Shown one piece after another: positions 7,966-14,428 of a stretch of DNA of 14,428 nt. Origin of the DNA: an uncultured Sphingobium sp. (GTDB taxonomy: Bacteria > Pseudomonadota > Alphaproteobacteria > Sphingomonadales > Sphingomonadaceae); assembly GCA_946885845.1 (NCBI GenBank), contig CAMPHJ010000047.1, forward strand, positions 1 through 14,428, written 5' to 3'. How positions within the stretch are numbered: the first letter of the stretch is position 1; every line of letters begins with the position of its first letter. Below the pieces are notes generated by a model. It did no database searches. It was given only the letters and a program-made list of their open reading frames with translations, and was not told where the DNA came from. The position numbers were made by a program, and so were the translations under genes.

Positions 7966-7998
7966 AAGGGCTGCGTCCTCGTGACGCGGCCCTTTTTT
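7966..7998 (+). terminator. Strong intrinsic terminator between two convergent GlsB-family genes
   Basis: A 12-bp stem (7966-7977 with 7983-7994, one G-T pair) with a 5-nt loop is followed by TTTTTT (7993-7998). It ends the plus-strand gene at 7939. The minus-strand gene stops at 8012, only 13 nt from the stem. Read in that direction the downstream run is only TTGTTA, so the hairpin is probably a good plus-strand terminator and at best a weak one for the other strand. Confidence 0.92.
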
Positions 7999-8011
7999 AC
8001 GCGCATTTCGG

Positions 8012-8260
8012 TCAGGCCCGTCGCGCGAACCAACGATAAAGAGCCAACACCGCTATCGATCCCAGAACTGCCGCAATGAAGCTGGCATTTTCCTCGGGCG
8101 CATAAAATCCCAAAAAACGACCGACATAAGCCGCCAGCATCGCCCCCGCTATGCCAAGCAGCAGTGTCACGACACAGCCGCCCGGATCACGCCCTGGCAT
8201 CACCAGTTTGGCGATCGCGCCCGCGAACAGGCCGACGATGATCCATCCCAGCATTTCCAT
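8012..8260 (-). CDS. GlsB/YeaQ/YmgE family small membrane protein
   Basis: This 82-residue product is a second member of the transglycosylase-associated (GlsB/YeaQ/YmgE) family and is closer to the family consensus than its neighbour: GAIAKLVMPGRDPGG followed by LLLGIAGAMLAAYVG. Three membrane helices are expected, at about residues 4-20, 29-50 and 61-76, with a basic tail (RWFARRA). The ATG at 8260 follows GGAG with a 7-nt gap. It is convergent with the family member at 7685 and divergent from the RND adaptor gene. No EcfG-type GGAAC-N16-17-CGTT motif was found upstream, so it may be regulated differently from its neighbour. Function unknown beyond the family link to stress. Confidence 0.9.
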   Translation of the reverse strand: MEMLGWIIVGLFAGAIAKLVMPGRDPGGCVVTLLLGIAGAMLAAYVGRFLGFYAPEENASFIAAVLGSIAVLALYRWFARRA

Positions 8261-8384
8261 TGCTTTTCTCCATCCCCTGCTTGGTTCATAGCGCCATAAA
8301 TGCGCCGAATTGGCAAGGGAGTGCGCCGTCTCCGATCAACCGTAACGATCTTGCTCGCCGGGTTGGCAGCATGATATTGGGGGG

Positions 8385-8411
8385 TTGAGCAGGGTGATAT
8401 ATTTATATAAT
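8385..8411 (+). promoter_or_regulatory. Possible sigma-70-type promoter for the RND operon
   Basis: TATAAT (8406-8411), an exact -10 consensus within an unusually AT-rich patch, is preceded by TTGAGC (8385-8390), a fair -35. The 15-nt spacer is shorter than ideal. The first base of the transcript would lie about 35 nt before the adaptor start. No operator-like palindrome and no adjacent regulator gene are evident. Confidence 0.4.
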
Positions 8412-8453
8412 ACAGCTTGGTGTCAGGCAGCGTCGTCTGAAAATGGAAGCAGG

Positions 8454-9623
8454 ATGAATTACGAGACTCATCTCGCCGGGGATATTCCGGCGCACGTTTT
8501 CGACGACGATCGGCCACGGTCCGGGCGTCGGCGCGGGCTGATCATCGGTGCCGCGGTCGCCATCCTGTTGATTGCGCTTGCCGCGTGGATGGCCTTCCGG
8601 GGAACGGGGCCGGCCCCGGCTGCCGTGGAACAGGCGCCTGTTGTAACCGTGATCGTTCCGGGCCGGTCGATGGTCGACCAGACGGCGAGTGGCACGGGCT
8701 CGTTGGCTGCACGGGTCGAAATGCCCGTAGGCGTGGTTGGCGAAGGTGGAGAGGTCAGGCGCGTTCTGGTTCAGCCGGGTGATTGGGTGCGCGCAGGGCA
8801 GGTTCTGGCCGTGATCGAACGATCCGTCCAAAGCGAACAGGTCCGCTCGCTTGCCGCTCAAGTACAGGTTGCCCGTGCCGACGCGAAACTGGCTCAGGCT
8901 CAACTCGACCGGGCGAAAGCCTTGGTCGCCCGTGGTTTCATCAGCCAGGCGGACATTGATCAGCGCACAGCGACGCGGGACGCGGCCAACGCACGCGTGA
9001 ACGTAGCCGTCGCGCAACTGGCCGAACAGCGCGCCCGCACCGGGCGACTGGACATCCGCGCCCCTGCCGCAGGCCTGGTGCTGACGCGAGATGTGGAGCC
9101 TGGTCAGATAGTTGGATCCGGCAGCGATGTTTTGTTCCGCATGGCTAAGGGTGGCGAGATGGAGATGCTCGCGCAGATCAGCGAGGGCGATCTTGCGACC
9201 TTGCGCGTTGGCAACCGCGCTACCGTCACGCCAGTGGGCGGTACGGAGCAAATTGCCGGGCGCGTCTGGCAGGTCTCTCCGGTTGTCGATCCGCAAACCC
9301 GGCAGGGCATAGCGCGTATTGCCATTCCCTATAATCGCGCGATCCGGCCTGGCGGTTTTGCATCCGCTACGATTGTCAGCGGGACCGCAACCTCCCCGAT
9401 GCTGCCTGAATCCGCTGTGCAGACCGATGCGAAGGGGCATTATGTCTATGTCGTTAACGCCGATAATCAGGCGGTTCGACGGGATGTTAGGGTGGGGCAG
9501 GTTTCTGGAAAGGGCGTCGCCGTCACCGACGGGTTGACCGGGGCTGAACATGTGGTGCTGTTAGCCGGCGCCTTCCTCGCTCCTGGCCAGAAAGTCAGGC
9601 CAGAGGTACGCAAGGCAAGCTGA
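8454..9623 (+). CDS. RND efflux periplasmic adaptor subunit (membrane fusion protein)
   Basis: This 389-residue protein is the adaptor that joins an inner-membrane RND pump to an outer-membrane channel. A basic RRR patch and one hydrophobic helix (residues about 28-47) anchor it. No lipobox is seen, so it is a membrane-anchored rather than lipidated adaptor. Then come the first half of the lipoyl-like domain (about 97-122, VRRVLVQPGDWVRAGQVLAVIE), an alpha-helical hairpin likely to form a coiled coil (126-196), the second lipoyl half (about 200-231, LDIRAPAAGLVL) and the beta-barrel and membrane-proximal regions. The start is the ATG at 8454 with a GGAAG/AGG ribosome site; an upstream in-frame TTG at 8385 overlaps the likely promoter and is rejected. 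The pump gene follows after 50 bp. The substrate cannot be told from sequence. Confidence 0.93.
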   Translation: MNYETHLAGDIPAHVFDDDRPRSGRRRGLIIGAAVAILLIALAAWMAFRGTGPAPAAVEQAPVVTVIVPGRSMVDQTASGTGSLAARVEMPVGVVGEGGEVRRVLVQPGDWVRAGQVLAVIERSVQSEQVRSLAAQVQVARADAKLAQAQLDRAKALVARGFISQADIDQRTATRDAANARVNVAVAQLAEQRARTGRLDIRAPAAGLVLTRDVEPGQIVGSGSDVLFRMAKGGEMEMLAQISEGDLATLRVGNRATVTPVGGTEQIAGRVWQVSPVVDPQTRQGIARIAIPYNRAIRPGGFASATIVSGTATSPMLPESAVQTDAKGHYVYVVNADNQAVRRDVRVGQVSGKGVAVTDGLTGAEHVVLLAGAFLAPGQKVRPEVRKAS

Positions 9624-9673
9624 AGTAAGCGCACCTTCACGTGCGCATGGTGGAACAGGGCGAGGAATCCGTC

Positions 9674-12600
9674 ATGAGTTTTCGCAATATGTCCGCCTGG
9701 GCCATCCGTAACCCGGTGTCGCCGCTCGTCCTGTTTATCGCGCTATTGCTGGCGGGCATGGTCAGCTTCATGCGGATGGACGTCAATCAGCAGCCGGACA
9801 TCAGCTTTCCCGTGGCGCAAGTGATGGTGCTTCAGCCCGGCGCCGCGCCATCCGAACTCGAAACCCAGGTGACTCAGCGCGTCGAAGCTGCCGTGCGTGG
9901 CATCAGCGGCGTCGATGAAATCACTTCGGTCGTGTCGGAAGGACAGTCCATTTCGACAGTCCAGTTCGAGATCGGAACGCCGGTCGATCGCGCCGTCGCC
10001 GACGTCAAGAACGCCGTCGACCAGATTCGCAGCGATCTTCCCGAAGGAATATTGGAGCCGCAGGTCACCCGCCTCGACTTTGACGGCACACCCATGGCCT
10101 ATTTCAGCGCGGAAGCCACCGACATGACGTTGGAGGAATTGTCCTGGTATGTCGACAACACGGTGGCCAAACGGTTGCTGGCGGTGCCTGGCATGGCGGC
10201 TGTCACGCGGGGCGGGGGCGTCAGCCGGGAAATCCGCGTCATATTGGATCCGGCAAAGATGCAGTCGCGTGGCATAACGGCCAGCCAGGTCAATCAGCAA
10301 TTGCAGCAGGTGAACGTCAATTCCGCTGGCGGCCGCACTGAAATCGCCGGGGCTGAACAGGCGATCCGCGTGCTCGGCAACGCCGCCAGCGCCTATGCCC
10401 TGGGACAGACGCAGATCGCCATTCCGGGCGGTCGCACGGTCAAGCTGGCTGACCTGGCTGAAGTCCGCGACATGTATGCCGAACAGCGGTCGCTGGCATT
10501 GATGAACGGGCGACAGGTCACCAGCTTCAGCCTTGGAAAGGCGAAGGGCGCATCGGACGTGACTGTGTTCGAAGAGGCAAAGGTTGTTCTGGACCAGCTG
10601 CGCAAGGAAAATCCCAAGGTTCGCTACAAGCAGCTTTTCAGCACTGTCGACTATACCAAGAGCCAATATCATTCGGCGATGGCCGCCATGATCGAAGGTG
10701 CGATCCTGGCCGTCGTCGTCGTATTCCTGTTCCTGCGTGATTGGCGAGCGACGATCATCGCCGCCCTCGCCATTCCCCTGTCGGCGATTCCAGCTTTCTG
10801 GTTCATGGACATGATGGGCTTCACGCTCAACATGACCTCGCTTCTGGCGCTCAGCCTCGTGGCGGGTGTGTTGGTCGATGATGCGATTGTCGAGATCGAG
10901 AATATCGTCCGCCACATGCGCATGGGCAAAACCGCCTATCAGGCCGCGATCGACGCCGCTGACGAAATCGGGCTGGCGGTGCTGGCGACGACGATGGCGA
11001 TCGTTGCAGTCTTCCTGCCGGTTGGGCTGATGCCTGGTGTGTCGGGTCAGTTCTTCATCCAGTTTGGCATGACCATCGTCGTCGCAGTGCTGCTCAGCCT
11101 TGCCGTCGCGCGCCTCATTACTCCCATGGTCGCGGCCTATTTCCTGAAAGCGCACGGCCAGGAAAGCCATGGCGAAGGCTGGCTGATGGACGTCTATATG
11201 TCCGTCCTGCGTTGGTCGCTGGATGAACGTCAGGCGATTGCGCATCGGGCACGGGGCGGCCGGGCGCGACTGGGCGCGTGGCTGCGCGACCATCGCATAT
11301 GGACATTGGGCATGGGCGGGGCTGCGTTTGTTGCGACCCTTTTTGCTTTCGGCACGTTGCCCATGGCTTTTCAGCCGTCGATCGATACCGATTTCAGCCA
11401 TGTGAAGATCGAAATGGTGCCGGGCAGCACGCTGGAACAGACAACAGGCGTGACCGATAAGATCGCGGATATGCTGGCGGCCGACAATCGGGTGGTTGAT
11501 TCGGCATTTTCCGACATCTACACCACGGGCGCTGACATTTATCTGACCCTGAAAAAGGACCGGCCCATGTCGTCGGTCGAATGGGAACGAAAAACGGCGC
11601 CGAAATTCCAGAAGGTGGCTGACGCCCGCGTCAACTTTCAGTCCCAGTCAGGCGGTGGCTACGGCCGTGACATCATCATCATGTTTGGTGGCGACAAACC
11701 TGAATTGCTGGATCAGACGGCAAACCGGCTGGTAGCCGAAATGGCGGGGGTGAAAGAAATCCGCGCGCCTCGTGTGCAGGGCGACATGAGCCGCCCGGAA
11801 ATCCTTATCAAGCCACGGTTCGACCTTGCCGCCAGCCTGGGTGTCACGACGGCTGCGCTTAGCCAGACCATTCGCGTCGCGACAATCGGGGACATCGATC
11901 AGAACAGCGCCAAATTCTCCCTGTCGGATCGACAGATCCCGATCCGCGTCGCGGTGGAAGAGGACAGTCGCAGGAGTATCGCAACGATTGAAAATATGCC
12001 GGTGCCAACCGTGAACGGCGGGTCCGTCCCGCTAAAGGTCGTCGCCGACATCGAATTCGGAGCGGGGCCGACCCAGATCCGCCGCTACAATCAGGCGCGC
12101 CGTATCGTAGTGGGCGCCGATTTCGCACCCGGCATCGTCAGCAGCCAGGCCATGGCCAAAATCAACGCTTTGCCGACGATGAAAGCGGTGGATCAGGGCG
12201 CGATCCCTGGCATCCAGAAGATCACGACGGGCGAAACCAAATGGCAGGCGGAGCTGATCAAGAATTTCATCGTCGCCGTCATTTCCGGCATTCTGCTGGT
12301 GCTGGCCGTGCTGACGCTGCTGTACAAGCGGCTGATGCCTCCATTCGTCAATCTGGGGTCACTGCTGCTAGCTCCGTTGGGCGGAGCGATAGCACTTCAT
12401 CTGACCGGCCACCCTATTTCCATGCCGGTGCTGATCGGGCTGCTGATGCTTCTGGGCATCGTCGCCAAAAATTCGATCCTGGTGATCGATTTTGCGCTGG
12501 AAGAAATTGAGAAAGGCGTCCCGCGCTTCGATGCGATTGTCGATGCCGGGCATAAGCGGGCGCAGCCGATCGTGATGACGACGGTCGCCATGGTAGCTGG

Positions 12601-12838
12601 CATGGTGCCCACCGCCCTGTCATTGGGTGGGGACAGCGCCTGGCGCTCCCCCATGGGCATCACGGTGATAGGTGGCTTGCTATTGTCCACCCTGCTGACC
12701 CTGGTGATCGTCCCGGCGACCTTCAGTCTGGCGCTGCAGTTTGAAGGATGGATGGGGCCACGCCTCAGCCGCCGCTTGCTGACGTATAAGGAAGGCGACG
12801 ACAGTGCCCATGCAGGCGGTACGCAACCTGCAGAATGA
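9674..12838 (+). CDS. RND-family efflux transporter, inner-membrane permease (HAE1 type)
   Basis: This 1054-residue product has the full RND layout: a first membrane helix (about 15-32), a large periplasmic porter domain, a helix bundle, a second periplasmic domain and a final helix bundle. The proton-relay residues are present: Asp402-Asp403 in GVLVDDAIVEIEN (equivalent to AcrB 407-408) and Lys932 in GIVAKNSILVIDF (AcrB 940). This places it with drug/hydrophobe exporters (HAE1) rather than metal pumps. The ATG at 9674 (MSFRNMSAWAIRNP) has GAGGA 7 nt upstream; a GTG at 9641 is in frame but less likely. It is the second gene of the pair with the adaptor at 8454. No outer-membrane channel gene is adjacent, so it probably uses one encoded elsewhere. 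The substrate is unknown. Confidence 0.95.
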   Translation: MSFRNMSAWAIRNPVSPLVLFIALLLAGMVSFMRMDVNQQPDISFPVAQVMVLQPGAAPSELETQVTQRVEAAVRGISGVDEITSVVSEGQSISTVQFEIGTPVDRAVADVKNAVDQIRSDLPEGILEPQVTRLDFDGTPMAYFSAEATDMTLEELSWYVDNTVAKRLLAVPGMAAVTRGGGVSREIRVILDPAKMQSRGITASQVNQQLQQVNVNSAGGRTEIAGAEQAIRVLGNAASAYALGQTQIAIPGGRTVKLADLAEVRDMYAEQRSLALMNGRQVTSFSLGKAKGASDVTVFEEAKVVLDQLRKENPKVRYKQLFSTVDYTKSQYHSAMAAMIEGAILAVVVVFLFLRDWRATIIAALAIPLSAIPAFWFMDMMGFTLNMTSLLALSLVAGVLVDDAIVEIENIVRHMRMGKTAYQAAIDAADEIGLAVLATTMAIVAVFLPVGLMPGVSGQFFIQFGMTIVVAVLLSLAVARLITPMVAAYFLKAHGQESHGEGWLMDVYMSVLRWSLDERQAIAHRARGGRARLGAWLRDHRIWTLGMGGAAFVATLFAFGTLPMAFQPSIDTDFSHVKIEMVPGSTLEQTTGVTDKIADMLAADNRVVDSAFSDIYTTGADIYLTLKKDRPMSSVEWERKTAPKFQKVADARVNFQSQSGGGYGRDIIIMFGGDKPELLDQTANRLVAEMAGVKEIRAPRVQGDMSRPEILIKPRFDLAASLGVTTAALSQTIRVATIGDIDQNSAKFSLSDRQIPIRVAVEEDSRRSIATIENMPVPTVNGGSVPLKVVADIEFGAGPTQIRRYNQARRIVVGADFAPGIVSSQAMAKINALPTMKAVDQGAIPGIQKITTGETKWQAELIKNFIVAVISGILLVLAVLTLLYKRLMPPFVNLGSLLLAPLGGAIALHLTGHPISMPVLIGLLMLLGIVAKNSILVIDFALEEIEKGVPRFDAIVDAGHKRAQPIVMTTVAMVAGMVPTALSLGGDSAWRSPMGITVIGGLLLSTLLTLVIVPATFSLALQFEGWMGPRLSRRLLTYKEGDDSAHAGGTQPAE

Positions 12839-12927
12839 CCAGGTTGAATGATTGCGCTGAAAATCGGGTCTTCCCGTGAAAAGAAGTGCTTGCCTGAACG
12901 AAACGGCGGCGTAACCGTTGGTCGGCC

Positions 12928-14193
12928 ATGAAGCTGCTTCCCGTATCCCTGCCACCCGTCGGCGGCCCGGCCCACCCGGCTCGGCGGATGCGGATGGTGG
13001 CGACGGGCATGCTGCTGGCTATGGCGGCACTGTTCATCGTCGCCCGGTCCACGGTTCACCTTCATCCCGCCATCGGCTTCATTCAGGCGTTCGCTGAAGC
13101 CGCAATGGTCGGCGGCCTCGCCGACTGGTTTGCCGTCACCGCGCTGTTTCGCCATCCGCTGGGCCTTCCTATCCCGCATACGGCGATCATCCCGCGCAAC
13201 AAGGACCGGATCGGCGATACACTGGCGCTGTTCCTGCGGGACAATTTCCTGACCCCCGCCGTTGTCGCCCGGCGGATGCAGCGGTTGGACGTCGCAGGCG
13301 CGGCGGGGCGATATCTGGCCAGCCCATCGGGCGGCGACGGTCGGCTGCGCGAAGGCGCATCGCGGCTCGCCGCCGACATGCTGGAAGCGCTGGATCAGGA
13401 AAGACTGGGCGGCATGGTGAAGGGCGCAATCGCACAGCGGCTACGCGTGATGAACCTTGCCCCGCTGATCGGTCAGTCCCTGGAAGCGGCGATGCGCGAT
13501 GGCCGTCATGCGCCGGTCATGGACGGCATCATCCATTGGGCTGACCGCACATTGGAAGCCAACGACCACCTGATCCGCCAGATGGTGCATGAACGGTCGG
13601 GCAAGATTTTGCGCTGGACCGGGCTGGACGAAAATGTCGCCAACGCGATCATTGATGGGCTGCGACGGTTGCTGGCCGATATGGCCGATGATCCCGGCCA
13701 CAGCCTGCGGCTGAAAGCGGAGGAGGGCATGGCGAAGCTGGCCGCCGATCTGCAACATGACCCGGCGATGCAGGCGCGCGTGGCCCGTATCCGCGATGAA
13801 ATTGTCGACAATCCGGCGATGCAGCGCTGGATCGATGGGTTATGGGAACAGGCGCGATCCGGCCTGCTGCGCGCTGTGCGTGACCCTGGCAAGGCGATGG
13901 CGGGACGGCTGGGCGAGGCGTTGCGGCAACTGGGCGGCACGTTGCAGGGCGATGCCCGGCTGCGGTTGCTCGTCAATCGCTTCGTGCGTCGGGCCGCAGT
14001 GGGCGCGACCGCCGCCTATGGCGATTCGATCGTCACACTGGTCAGCGAAACCGTGCGCGGATGGGACGCCGGGACGATCACCAGCCGTCTGGAAAGCGCG
14101 GTAGGCCGCGACCTGCAATATATTCGCGTCAATGGCACATTGGTGGGCGGCCTTGTCGGGTTGGCCATCCATACTGCCGATACGCTGTTTTAG
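12928..14193 (+). CDS. DUF445 family membrane protein
   Basis: The 421-residue product belongs to the DUF445 (YjiN-like) family, whose function is unknown. After a Pro-rich start there is one hydrophobic helix (about 22-40), then the family signature with GGLADWFAVTALFRHPLG (62-79), IPHTAIIP and the following NKDRIGDTLA. A long, charged, mainly helical middle follows (100-390), with a second hydrophobic segment at the very C-terminus (VGGLVGLAIHTADTLF). The shape is a helical domain tethered by both ends to the inner membrane. The ribosome site is weak. It starts 89 bp after the RND pump on the same strand and could be cotranscribed, since the gap has only a 4-bp hairpin (12865-12876) without a T-run. 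Whether it has a role with the pump is unknown. Confidence 0.92.
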   Translation: MKLLPVSLPPVGGPAHPARRMRMVATGMLLAMAALFIVARSTVHLHPAIGFIQAFAEAAMVGGLADWFAVTALFRHPLGLPIPHTAIIPRNKDRIGDTLALFLRDNFLTPAVVARRMQRLDVAGAAGRYLASPSGGDGRLREGASRLAADMLEALDQERLGGMVKGAIAQRLRVMNLAPLIGQSLEAAMRDGRHAPVMDGIIHWADRTLEANDHLIRQMVHERSGKILRWTGLDENVANAIIDGLRRLLADMADDPGHSLRLKAEEGMAKLAADLQHDPAMQARVARIRDEIVDNPAMQRWIDGLWEQARSGLLRAVRDPGKAMAGRLGEALRQLGGTLQGDARLRLLVNRFVRRAAVGATAAYGDSIVTLVSETVRGWDAGTITSRLESAVGRDLQYIRVNGTLVGGLVGLAIHTADTLF

Positions 14194-14280
14194 GGCGGTC
14201 GCGCTTTTCAACGCAACGATATGGACTTCGCCCGCCCTCGCGGGTCAACTCACGCCATCTGGCAAGGCAAGGGACGCTTT

Positions 14281-14428
14281 CATGAAGATTTTCCTCTTGG
14301 GCGCGGCGGCTTGCGTGCTGACGGTCGGCGCGTCCGTCGCTCAGGCGGATCCGCAGTCGGCCAAAGCGGCCAAACCAACCTATGGCAGCTACGGTTTCGA
14401 TACGAAGGGCATGGACCCATCGGTCAAG
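14281..14428 (+). CDS. Probable M13-family metallopeptidase, N-terminal fragment (runs off window)
   Basis: Only 49 codons are in the window. They encode a Sec signal peptide (MKIFLLGAAACVLTVGASVAQA, likely cut after AQA at residue 22), a short linker, and YGSYGFDTKGMDPSVK. That last segment matches the conserved beginning of mature sphingomonad M13 (neprilysin-like, PepO) zinc peptidases, which continues with a PGDDF and NG.W stretch that would lie just outside. The catalytic HExxH site is not visible. The start has AGGGA about 9 nt upstream. The 87-bp gap after the DUF445 gene holds a small hairpin (14231-14244, CCCGC/GCGGG) without a T-run, so separate transcription is unproven. An exported protein is sure; the family rests on a short motif. 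Confidence 0.75.

Noticed and set aside
8385..8453. N-terminal extension of the adaptor from the TTG at 8385
   Set aside because: It would overlap the likely promoter, lacks a ribosome site, and adds residues not typical of adaptors. The ATG at 8454 is better supported.
8403..9551. A 382-aa open frame on the minus strand across the adaptor gene
   Set aside because: It is antisense to the recognisable adaptor, has low-complexity basic composition and no family match that I can see.
9743..11401. A 552-aa open frame on the minus strand inside the RND permease gene
   Set aside because: It is fully antisense to a clear RND gene. Its translation is rich in His, Arg, Asp and Gln with no domain, as expected for a shadow frame in GC-rich DNA.
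12865..12876. Hairpin CGGG-TCTT-CCCG after the RND gene as a terminator
   Set aside because: The stem is only 4 bp and no T-run follows on the plus strand.

Overview
The window looks like chromosomal DNA from a GC-rich alphaproteobacterium, most likely a sphingomonad (Sphingobium/Sphingomonas type). The clues are a SciP homologue (a family confined to Alphaproteobacteria), a short-form HisG, an EcfG-type stress promoter (GGAAC-N16-CGTT), a GTCGAAG-core REP-like repeat, and the gene order mnmA-hisG-hisD-nusB-thiL-hppA. No insertion sequence, phage gene, CRISPR array, tRNA or rRNA was seen. Codon use looks uniform, so this reads as core genome rather than an island.

Left half (1-6659, all on the minus strand, so transcription runs right to left): mnmA (tRNA 2-thiouridylase), hisG and hisD (first and last steps of histidine synthesis, overlapping by 11 bp), a REP-like inverted pair, nusB (antitermination and rRNA transcription), thiL (thiamine-phosphate kinase) and a membrane pyrophosphatase, hppA, cut by the left edge. 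The small gaps suggest that mnmA to thiL is one housekeeping transcription unit. hppA follows after a 248-bp gap and may have its own promoter.

Middle (6660-8453): a divergent region with a small unrecognised ORF, the cell-cycle regulator gene sciP with a possible attenuator-like leader and a strong terminator, and two small GlsB/YeaQ/YmgE-type membrane protein genes facing each other across a strong hairpin. The plus-strand one has a consensus EcfG promoter, which points to general stress control.

Right half (8454-14428, plus strand): a two-gene RND efflux operon (periplasmic adaptor, then inner-membrane pump) without an outer-membrane channel gene or local regulator, a DUF445 membrane protein, and the signal peptide and first residues of a probable M13-family metallopeptidase, cut by the right edge.

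I did not find a clearly new multi-gene system. The points most worth a second look are the REP pair with compensatory stem changes, the EcfG promoter on the small membrane protein gene, and the two mutually exclusive hairpins in front of sciP.
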